DNA of 64,000 nucleotides from an uncultured Lachnospiraceae bacterium (GTDB taxonomy: Bacteria > Bacillota > Clostridia > Lachnospirales > Lachnospiraceae): positions 16,375-80,374 of the forward strand of contig CACWKX010000007.1 in assembly GCA_902761585.1 (NCBI GenBank), in the 5' to 3' direction. Shown piece after piece: positions 9,938 to 17,071 of this stretch. A program made the translations under genes and the position numbers. A model generated the notes under the pieces. It was not told where the DNA came from. It saw nothing but the letters and a program-made list of their open reading frames with translations, and ran no database searches. Numbering within the stretch: position 1 is the first letter of the stretch; each line of letters starts with the position of its first letter.

Positions 9938-11428
9938 TCAAATGACCTTATCTCCCTCAAGCAGTTCTGACGCAAGCTTCTTCCTCTGCAGTTTTCCGTT
10001 ATAAGACCGCGGTATCTGATGGCAGATCACAATCTTCTGAGGTATCTTGTCCGGATCCACACGTCTGCGCAGATACTGCATCATCGCCTTGTGGTCGAAT
10101 GTTTCCTCGTCCGTATCCACGACCAGAATCGGAACCTCGCCTGATACCTTATCCTTCTTTGGAATACACGCACAATCCTGAATTCCCGGATAGTCAGACG
10201 CTGCCTCCTCAATCTCGTCAGGCGCAATCTTGATCCCGCGGAAATTGATGACATCGTCAGCTCTTCCGAGGACATAGACATATCCCTTGTCATCGATATA
10301 TCCCTCGTCCTTTGAGAAGATATACCCATCCTTCATAACGCTTTCTGTCAGTTCCTTCTGCTTCCAGTAGCCCTTCATATTCATGGCGCCTCTGGTCGCA
10401 ATCAGTCCTGTATGCTTTTCATCAGAATGAATGATTTCGTGGTTTGCATTCGTCACGAAGAACTGCGCGTTCACAGCCGGTTTGCCGATGCAATGCTTCC
10501 TGTCTTCATTCCCGGAAAAATCCAGAAAACAGCTTCTCCCGGACTCTGTAGAGCCATAACAATTGTAAAGTCGTGTCCCTGGAAATGTTGCTCTCAAATT
10601 TTCCTTGATCTCGTCATTCAGGTAAGCAGTCCCGACCTGCACATAGTCCAGCTGACCGGCAAACTCCGAAAATCTTCCTCTTGAAAGCTTGAGGAGCACC
10701 GATGCCGCAGTTGGTGAAAGATCAATCGCCGTCGCATGATAATCCCTCATCAATTCATAGATTCTGCGCACCTGTGTCACACCGCGGACAAGAAGCGCTG
10801 CTCCATGTTTGGAATAAATCGCATAGAGTGTACGGATCGCATGGGCATGGCTGAGCGGCAGGGGGATCAGCTCCCTGTTTCCATCGCGCATATGAACCCC
10901 TTCCGCAACATTCTGGGCAAGCGCAACATCATTCGCATGGGTCAGCTCCACACCCTTTGACTTTCCAGTCGTCCCGGTTGTGAAAAGGATCTCGGCAGTT
11001 TCTTCTCCGGTCGGCACATAGTACACAGCGTCCCTTACCGGTTCACCTTCTGACAGTTCCACATAAGAGGCCGTTATTCTGTTCAGGTCCTCCGAAGCAG
11101 GCTTTCGGTCTGATACAAACAATACCGGATCCGTCTCCTGATAGATACTGAGAATCCGCTCATCTGCTGCATCATCCTCTACAGGAACAAAAATCGCGCC
11201 GATCAGCCAGCAGGCGATTTCAAGTGACAGGTAATGTGCCTTTCCATCATACGAAGCTATGACACATCTTTCGAGATCTGCTCCTTTTGCGCGAAGGAAC
11301 GCTGCTGCTCCCTCTGCATCTCTCATCATCTGCCCATAGGTATGCTCCCCGTCTGCATCAACGATGCAGAGTGCATCTGGAGAATTCTTCGCAGCTTCCC
11401 TGAAAATCGACAACACTGAAGTAAACAC
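9938..11428 (-). CDS. AMP-forming acyl-adenylate ligase (DltA-like)
   Basis: ANL-superfamily enzyme of 496 aa that activates a carboxylic acid with ATP and probably loads it onto the acyl carrier protein encoded two genes upstream. P-loop TTGTTGKSKG is at 150-159, YGSTES near 290, GRADDVINFRGIKI near 390-405, and the catalytic Lys of the C-terminal lid in YNGKLQRKK. The start is GTG with GGAGGTG upstream. It sits 24 bp after the MBOAT gene. DltA uses D-alanine, but the acid-binding pocket cannot be read by eye, so an acyl or amino acid other than D-Ala is equally possible. Confidence 0.85.
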   Translation of the reverse strand: MFTSVLSIFREAAKNSPDALCIVDADGEHTYGQMMRDAEGAAAFLRAKGADLERCVIASYDGKAHYLSLEIACWLIGAIFVPVEDDAADERILSIYQETDPVLFVSDRKPASEDLNRITASYVELSEGEPVRDAVYYVPTGEETAEILFTTGTTGKSKGVELTHANDVALAQNVAEGVHMRDGNRELIPLPLSHAHAIRTLYAIYSKHGAALLVRGVTQVRRIYELMRDYHATAIDLSPTAASVLLKLSRGRFSEFAGQLDYVQVGTAYLNDEIKENLRATFPGTRLYNCYGSTESGRSCFLDFSGNEDRKHCIGKPAVNAQFFVTNANHEIIHSDEKHTGLIATRGAMNMKGYWKQKELTESVMKDGYIFSKDEGYIDDKGYVYVLGRADDVINFRGIKIAPDEIEEAASDYPGIQDCACIPKKDKVSGEVPILVVDTDEETFDHKAMMQYLRRRVDPDKIPQKIVICHQIPRSYNGKLQRKKLASELLEGDKVI

Positions 11429-11452
11429 CGTACACCTCCATCCGTTACTTGC

Positions 11453-13027
11453 TTAAAAGCCCATATAAATAAAGGACGCTGCATTGTATCCCGGGCCATA
11501 CTTTCCACACAGAATGACAAAGAAAAAGAGGAAAAGATAGATGCTCCACCGGAAAACAAGATTCCTTCCGGCCAGATGCGCCCTGATCTGCCATCCCCGC
11601 TCCTTCATTACCGAAGTCAGGAATAGAAGAAAAAGCCCTGCAAAACCGATCAAAAACTCTATTTTCCCCAGCCCATAAGTAAAGACTGTATGCCGGAACA
11701 CACCAAGACCAGGACTCGTCAGCATTTTTTTCAAAATCACCGCAGCTGCCCCAAGGGAAGGCGCCTTCACAAACGTTCTCGGAATAATCCCACACAGGAG
11801 GAATGTTCTGAGGATCCGGAAAACATGGAACTCAGGGGAATCTGGATCAAAGTGAAGCACATTCAGCATCCTCGGATACACTGGCTTCAGAATGACACTC
11901 AGAATGATGATCCCGCCCTGCCAGGCTCCCCAGAGCATGTAATTCCAGCCCGTCCCATGCCAGAGCCCCGTTGCAATCCAGACGAGGATCAATGCGCAGA
12001 CCGTCGTCGTATTCTGTCCTGCAACAGCGCCAAATTTTTTCCGCATGGCTCTCGAAAACTTCTTCACGAATCCGGAGATCGATACAGGCATATACAGATA
12101 ATCGCGGAACCAGGCGCCGAGTGTAATATGCCATCTTCTCCAGAAATCATCAACGCTCGTTGCAAAGTAGGGTTGCCGGAAATTCTGTTCAATCTCAATT
12201 CCGAAGATCTGCGACATTCCTCTGGCAATGTCAACACAGCCAGAAAAATCTGTATACAACTGCACCGCATACAGGAACATCGTAAAAAGCAGCAGACTGC
12301 CTGACGCATTCTGATAATTTGCCAGAACATTCGTCACAAACGGGCCGAACCGGTCCGCAATCACGAGCTTCTGAAAGACTCCCCATAAGGCGAGCTGTAC
12401 GCCAAAGCACACTCTCCTGTAATCAAAGTAGTGAAGCTCTCTGAACTGAAAGCCCAGCCTGTCATACCGGGCAATCGGTCCCTGAAGAATATGCGGAAAA
12501 TAGCAGACATACAGAAGATAGCGGAAGAAGTTCTTCTCAGCCGGATATCTCTTCCAATATACATCCAGGACATACCCGATCGTGGAAAATGTATAATAGG
12601 AAATTCCAAGCGGGATAATGACTGTCAGTGCAGGGCTTCCTCCCGAAGCAGCAGAGAAGAACAGCGCCGCCACTTTCCGGGCAAATTTTGTATATATGAG
12701 ATATGCAAGAACCACCGCGACAACGATCCACATGACTTTTCTAGCCGAACGCTTCTCTTTCCTGCGGATCGCCTTTTTCTCGTCTTTTCTTTCTTCAGAA
12801 GCCAGTGCAAGCGCTGCTCTTTCATGAATGCCAGAGATCATCCGTGCACCGACGTAAGTAATGGCTGCCGTGCCCATCATAAAAGGCAGGTATGACAGGC
12901 CTGCCTTTGCATAAAATATAAGACTCGCTGCCAGAAGAACAACCCATCGTGCCTTCGCCGGTACAATAAAGTAAACAACCGCGACAGCTGTCAAAAATAC
13001 CAGAAAATAAAACGATATGAAAGTCAT
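11453..13027 (-). CDS. MBOAT O-acyltransferase (DltB/AlgI family)
   Basis: Polytopic membrane enzyme of 524 aa that moves an acyl group across or onto a surface polymer. The MBOAT core shows WRRWHITLGAWFRDYLYMPV and the invariant His in TGLWHGTGWNYMLWG. The ATG at 13027 is preferred to a longer frame because TM1 starts directly after it and it lies 10 bp past the ACP stop. The order ACP, MBOAT, ligase, SGNH protein is that of a dlt-type pathway. A polybasic loop (KKAIRRKEKRSARK) lies near residues 85-100. Confidence 0.9.
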   Translation of the reverse strand: MTFISFYFLVFLTAVAVVYFIVPAKARWVVLLAASLIFYAKAGLSYLPFMMGTAAITYVGARMISGIHERAALALASEERKDEKKAIRRKEKRSARKVMWIVVAVVLAYLIYTKFARKVAALFFSAASGGSPALTVIIPLGISYYTFSTIGYVLDVYWKRYPAEKNFFRYLLYVCYFPHILQGPIARYDRLGFQFRELHYFDYRRVCFGVQLALWGVFQKLVIADRFGPFVTNVLANYQNASGSLLLFTMFLYAVQLYTDFSGCVDIARGMSQIFGIEIEQNFRQPYFATSVDDFWRRWHITLGAWFRDYLYMPVSISGFVKKFSRAMRKKFGAVAGQNTTTVCALILVWIATGLWHGTGWNYMLWGAWQGGIIILSVILKPVYPRMLNVLHFDPDSPEFHVFRILRTFLLCGIIPRTFVKAPSLGAAAVILKKMLTSPGLGVFRHTVFTYGLGKIEFLIGFAGLFLLFLTSVMKERGWQIRAHLAGRNLVFRWSIYLFLFFFVILCGKYGPGYNAASFIYMGF

Positions 13028-13037
13028 CTCAGCTCTC

Positions 13038-13271
13038 TCACTGCTCGTCCTGAAGTCTTTCAACCAGTTCTGTCATCGCATCGACCGAGTTGAAATTTTC
13101 CGGTACAATATCGTCCATATCGATTTCAATGTTGAACTCGCTTTCCAGCTCCGAGATGAGCGCAGTCAGCGTCAGGGAATCGATTACCTTGTCGTCGATC
13201 AGCTTTGTCTCGGACACATAGTCAACAGAATCATCCATGCTCTTCAGAATATTCAGTATCCTGTCTTTCAT
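13038..13271 (-). CDS. Acyl carrier protein (DltC-like)
   Basis: Small acidic four-helix carrier, 77 aa. The 4'-phosphopantetheine Ser is S32 in VIDSLTLTAL. It overlaps the GDSL gene upstream by 4 bp (ATGA), so the two are translationally coupled, and is followed 10 bp later by the MBOAT gene. It should carry the thioester made by the AMP ligase of this operon. It is a dedicated carrier rather than fatty-acid AcpP, judging by context. Confidence 0.92.
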   Translation of the reverse strand: MKDRILNILKSMDDSVDYVSETKLIDDKVIDSLTLTALISELESEFNIEIDMDDIVPENFNSVDAMTELVERLQDEQ

Positions 13272-14395
13272 CTTTTTTCTCCTCCATTCAATACCTTTTT
13301 CACTAGTTTCGAAACAACACTGTTATAGACCTGATAACCCTTGCTGCTTGGGTGAAGCCTGTCGGATGCAAAATAAGATGCCTTCGGTTTTCCATTTTTA
13401 TCCAGGAACTTCGACGCAAGATCAATGTAAAACACATTATCCGTCTCACTGCAGTACTTTTTGATCAGTCTGTTGGCTGTTTTTTCCTGCGGCCAGGCTT
13501 TCTTCCGGCTTGGCGTAACCGGGATGGACATGTAAAAAACCGGAACATGATCTCCCAGATCCCGTCTGATAGAAGCAATCAGATTCTGAACCCTCTCAGC
13601 ACATGTTTCCCCACGAATCCTTCCGGTACTGCCAATATCATTGCTGCCAACAAGAAGAATCACCGCATCAGGATGATAGGGTATGATCAGCTTCTTGTAT
13701 AAGGTCATCCATTCCTGTGCCGTTGTGCCCCCAATCGCGTTGTTCACTACATTAAAGCCCGAAAACGCCTGGGAAACGGACCGCCACCGATCTGCGGAAG
13801 AACTCCCGGCAAGCAGGATTGTTTTCTTCCTTCTGGAAGAAGACACCTGGTTTCTCTGACTTCCGGCATTCTTGATGTTCTTCGCAGAAATGATTCTGGA
13901 TTTCACACTGGCATCCAGAGCCCCCCTGGAAGGAATCACATAAACCACCATATGACAGGTCTTTTTCTTCCAGGTAGCCGTGATCACGGTATAACCGCGC
14001 TTATAGGTGGACAGCACGCCCTTTTTACTGACACGCGCCACCTTCGGCTTGGATGACTTATAAGTCACGCCTGCTGCCTCTTTGTTTATTGTCAGTTGAA
14101 CGGACCTGTTGCGGACTACCTGGCAAAAAGGCGACGCAAAGTAGATCGTCTTTCCCTTTTCCTTCGTGTATTTTCTGACCAGCCTCTTCACCTTGGATGG
14201 GATCTTCACGTTTTCTGCCATCACGATTCCCATATCCGTGTTAACATCCGTATCCTGAGCAGCCGGGAATTCTGCCTGCGATTGCTGCAGACTCGGCCAT
14301 GTGGGATCATCCGCCGCCATAGCTGGAAATGTACCTGACACTGCCATGAGTCCCACGATCAGAAAACAGACCATTCTGTTTATGAATGAACGCAT
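13268..14395 (-). CDS. Secreted GDSL/SGNH hydrolase with Ig-like domain
   Basis: First gene of the dlt-like operon; 375 aa. Signal peptide 1-28 (cut near AMA-ADD). Residues ~70-155 resemble a bacterial Ig-like (BIG2) fold: ITATWKKKTCHMVVYVI and VARVSKKGVLST. From ~190 there is an SGNH esterase: LLAGSSSADRW (nucleophile among S198-S200), GSNDIGS (250-256), and the C-terminal SDRLHPSSKGY with the Asp/His pair. It probably removes or transfers O-acyl groups outside the cell. Having an esterase at each end of the operon suggests controlled addition and removal. Confidence 0.82.
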   Translation of the reverse strand: MRSFINRMVCFLIVGLMAVSGTFPAMAADDPTWPSLQQSQAEFPAAQDTDVNTDMGIVMAENVKIPSKVKRLVRKYTKEKGKTIYFASPFCQVVRNRSVQLTINKEAAGVTYKSSKPKVARVSKKGVLSTYKRGYTVITATWKKKTCHMVVYVIPSRGALDASVKSRIISAKNIKNAGSQRNQVSSSRRKKTILLAGSSSADRWRSVSQAFSGFNVVNNAIGGTTAQEWMTLYKKLIIPYHPDAVILLVGSNDIGSTGRIRGETCAERVQNLIASIRRDLGDHVPVFYMSIPVTPSRKKAWPQEKTANRLIKKYCSETDNVFYIDLASKFLDKNGKPKASYFASDRLHPSSKGYQVYNSVVSKLVKKVLNGGEKR

Positions 14396-14442
14396 GAAGC
14401 TCCCTCCGAAAAATCAGACAAGCGCAGCAAATACCAAACATT

Positions 14443-14471
14443 ATAATAGGCGATTGACTTTCTTAAATCAA
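14443..14471 (-). promoter_or_regulatory. Promoter of the dlt-like operon
   Basis: Minus strand TTGATT (14466-14471), 17 bp, TATTAT (14443-14448, overlapping a shifted TATAAT). It lies ~50 bp before the GDSL start. Confidence 0.6.
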
Positions 14472-14525
14472 CCGTAATTTTTCTTAATTATCCTGTAACA
14501 TTTCAAATCGTTTATCCAGATGTCA

Positions 14526-14909
14526 TTAATACTTCTCTCTTGTCTCATTCCGATAGCGCTCCGGGATCTCTGTATCCAGGTCGGGAATCCTGGACTTGAT
14601 TGCCGCGATCAATTCGTCAGCCTCCTTTTCCCGGTTCGGAATGAGCTTCAGGATTCCGTCATTTCCATATGCGATAACGACGCCCCGTGAAGGATAGGTT
14701 CCTGCGCAGCTGCATCCTCCCTTGATCTGAAAATCGTGCGGATACGCCTTTATGATGGATGAAAATGGAAGATATTTTATTGAAAACAAGCCGTTTGTCT
14801 GAAACAGCGCCTTTTCTCCAATCCTCCACTTTTCAATTTTCTGTGCACGTTCAAAATCTGCCTCCAGCTCATGAGCCGGAAGCTCCTTTTCAATAGCAGT
14901 ATACTTCAT
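14526..14909 (-). CDS. Hypothetical protein, PH-like fold possible
   Basis: 127-aa soluble protein that I do not recognise. It has no signal peptide or TM segment. The pattern FQTNGLFSIKYLPFSSIIKAYP followed by a short Gly/Cys turn (GGCSCAG) and RGVVIAYGNDGILKLIP looks like the beta-sandwich of small PH-like domains, with a charged C-terminal helix. It sits 41 bp downstream of the DUF6056-type gene and may be co-transcribed with it. The next operon has its own promoter. Confidence 0.6.
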   Translation of the reverse strand: MKYTAIEKELPAHELEADFERAQKIEKWRIGEKALFQTNGLFSIKYLPFSSIIKAYPHDFQIKGGCSCAGTYPSRGVVIAYGNDGILKLIPNREKEADELIAAIKSRIPDLDTEIPERYRNETREKY

Positions 14910-14950
14910 CAGTGTGAAACCTCCGTTGGTTCAGCAATTGATCCGTCTTT

Positions 14951-16438
14951 TTAGTCACTTTCATCTGGCAGAATCTCCAGATCCTCCGGCAGACCGTAAA
15001 AGCTCTTATATCCCCTCACAGCATTATTATTGACTGCGTTGATGTCATGAACATATCCCTTATGCTCGATTGGACTCAGGACCACTGTCCTGGCACCTTC
15101 TTCCGCCTGCTGCCGGATCTGTTCCAGCCGCTGCCGGTCCGCCCGATCGATCTGCCGGTAGATACAGGTATCATACAGGCAAAGTCCAGCCGCTGCCAGC
15201 CCCAGGATCATCCCGGCTGTCCTGCTTCTCCACACTCTTCTGCTCTTATCCGGAAGTGTTTCCACCAACATGCAGCTGATCAGCACCAGAAACACGTACG
15301 CTCCAAAAAAGACTCTCGGGGTGATCGGTTTGGCCACAATGAACGGCCCGTCCACCAGACAAATACTCAGGATCAGAAACAGGATTTTTCTAAAGTTTTC
15401 ATGCACCCTCAGCAGTATTATGGAGGTAATGAGGAGCGCTGCGACTGAAAGAATGCACAGTCCTGTTCCGACGAATGCCCACAAGCCCTTCGCAGGCATA
15501 CGGCCTGATCGAAGTCCCACTGCCGCGGAGAACAGAGCCATGATTCCTTCCGTTCCGGCACAGTAGGCCGCCGCCAACCGTTTTCCCCGGCCAAGCTCAT
15601 TCCTTTTCCCGAATGCAAAAAGCAGAAAAAGAACAAAGAGCAACACGTGCAAGAACGTCCAGGAACAATAGCCGAACACACAGATTCGCCCAATCCCCTT
15701 GAACATCGTCTTCACCAGACTGTCTCTGTCCACCTGACGGTACCAGTCTGTCCCATCCGCCACATGCCGATAAGCGCTGTTTGAAAACATCCACGCCGCT
15801 CCTGCCAGGCAGCCCAGCAGATATCCCAGGGGCTGCAGACAGACGATTCTTTTCCCTCTTTTCCCAAACTTCCGATATGAATATACAGACGTCACAGCGG
15901 CAAGTACTACGTTGTAGATGGTAAAGTGTTCCACGATTAGGGTGTTCGCCAGACCCAGAAGTGCCAGTAAAACTACCTGCACCACGCATTTTTTTGGCTC
16001 TTTCTGCTTTAAAAACCGGAGAAACCAGGCCATATAGATCATCGTAAAGGTTACGCTGGTCACATAATTGGCATAGCCGGAGACCCAGCCGACCGTCTGG
16101 CTGAACATCGGAAGCGGCGAAAGAAACAGTGCCACTGCCGTCAGCAGATCCGCATATTCATACCCGGAGATCTCCCGGACCAGAAAGCACAGTAGCGTCA
16201 GCACTGCGCCCATGAAAACGGTTTTCAGGATCTCGGACCTGGTCAATGTCATAATAATCAGGTAGCCCAGATATCGTCCTCCGTATCCATCAAAAAAGTT
16301 TTTCAAACGCGACACTCCAATCGCGCTCCCCCACCGAAGATCATCATCGGTATACGGAATAAAACGGCACATCACGCAAAACAGGACCAGCATGCAGCCC
16401 ATGCGGATCGCTATCGCTCTTTTCTGTCTATTCTGCAA
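14951..16438 (-). CDS. DUF6056-type polytopic membrane protein, GT-C-like
   Basis: 495 aa with about 11 membrane segments. The first extracytoplasmic loop carries IPYTDDDLRWG (D31-D33), the position where GT-C glycosyltransferases keep their acidic catalytic motif. A short extracytoplasmic C-terminal part follows the last helix. The start is TTG at 16438, justified by AAGGAGG 7 bp upstream. Such proteins usually add sugars from polyprenyl phosphate to surface glycans; that role is inferred. No other glycan gene is in the same unit. Confidence 0.7.
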   Translation of the reverse strand: MQNRQKRAIAIRMGCMLVLFCVMCRFIPYTDDDLRWGSAIGVSRLKNFFDGYGGRYLGYLIIMTLTRSEILKTVFMGAVLTLLCFLVREISGYEYADLLTAVALFLSPLPMFSQTVGWVSGYANYVTSVTFTMIYMAWFLRFLKQKEPKKCVVQVVLLALLGLANTLIVEHFTIYNVVLAAVTSVYSYRKFGKRGKRIVCLQPLGYLLGCLAGAAWMFSNSAYRHVADGTDWYRQVDRDSLVKTMFKGIGRICVFGYCSWTFLHVLLFVLFLLFAFGKRNELGRGKRLAAAYCAGTEGIMALFSAAVGLRSGRMPAKGLWAFVGTGLCILSVAALLITSIILLRVHENFRKILFLILSICLVDGPFIVAKPITPRVFFGAYVFLVLISCMLVETLPDKSRRVWRSRTAGMILGLAAAGLCLYDTCIYRQIDRADRQRLEQIRQQAEEGARTVVLSPIEHKGYVHDINAVNNNAVRGYKSFYGLPEDLEILPDESD

Positions 16439-16690
16439 ATCGATTCCTCCTTACCTCAGCCGGTGCCGATCGTCCCCGATGCAGCAGTTGTCTCCTGGTA
16501 AAAATCCTAACAAAAAGTAAGATTCGGTATTTGAAAAAAATAGAAAAATCACACTCAATGGTATGGGTTGTATAGATATAATCATATCATCATGATACGC
16601 ATTTTTATACAATTGTGAACAAACTGTGTCTAAAATTTTTGCGGCAAAATGTGCGGCAAAATTATTTTCAGGGTGTCTTACAGAAACCAG
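16439..16690. other. AT-rich intergenic region
   Basis: About 250 bp without a gene between the DUF6056-type start and the tRNA terminator. It holds a perfect inverted repeat TATCAT-C-ATGATA (16585-16597) and several A/T tracts, and presumably the promoter for the leftward gene, but I could not single out one convincing -35/-10 pair. Confidence 0.5.
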
Positions 16691-16733
16691 AAAAGGCTGC
16701 ATGTGCAAAAACAAACACTTGCACATGTAGCCT
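16691..16733 (-). terminator. Terminator of tRNA-Thr
   Basis: 15-bp stem with one mismatch (16719-16733 with 16694-16708, core CATGTGCAA/TTGCACATG), 10-nt T-rich loop, then TTTTC on the minus strand. It lies 10 bp after the tRNA. Confidence 0.88.
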
Positions 16734-16742
16734 CACACTTTA

Positions 16743-16815
<73 letters not shown>

Positions 16816-16881
16816 TTAATATAAACGCCGCCTCGGAACAGAGTCCGTCACGAATTGTTCTCACTCCTCAGCAACGTTGCC

Positions 16882-16910
16882 ATTATATCGGCTCTCCCCA
16901 AAATTTGCAA
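16882..16910 (-). promoter_or_regulatory. tRNA-Thr promoter
   Basis: Minus strand TTGCAA (16905-16910), 17 bp, TATAAT (16882-16887), about 65 bp before the tRNA 5' end. Confidence 0.8.
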
Positions 16911-17022
16911 GTACTTTTTTGTTATGTTTTACGACCATGTTTTACGATGTACGTTTTGCGTTTTTCAATGATTAGCGAGGCCACGGTTCTGCAAAACCAT
17001 GCCATACTTCCCGCAGCCCAGG

Positions 17023-17049
17023 GAGGCTTCCCGCTGCACAGGAAGCCTC
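17023..17049 (-). terminator. Hairpin after xdhD, possible terminator
   Basis: 9-bp perfect stem GAGGCTTCC/GGAAGCCTC with a 9-nt loop, 23 bp past the xdhD stop. No T-run follows on the minus strand, so it may stabilise the 3' end rather than terminate. A second weaker hairpin is at 16983-17002. Confidence 0.4.
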
Positions 17050-17071
17050 TTTCGCAGATCCCAGGTTCGAT

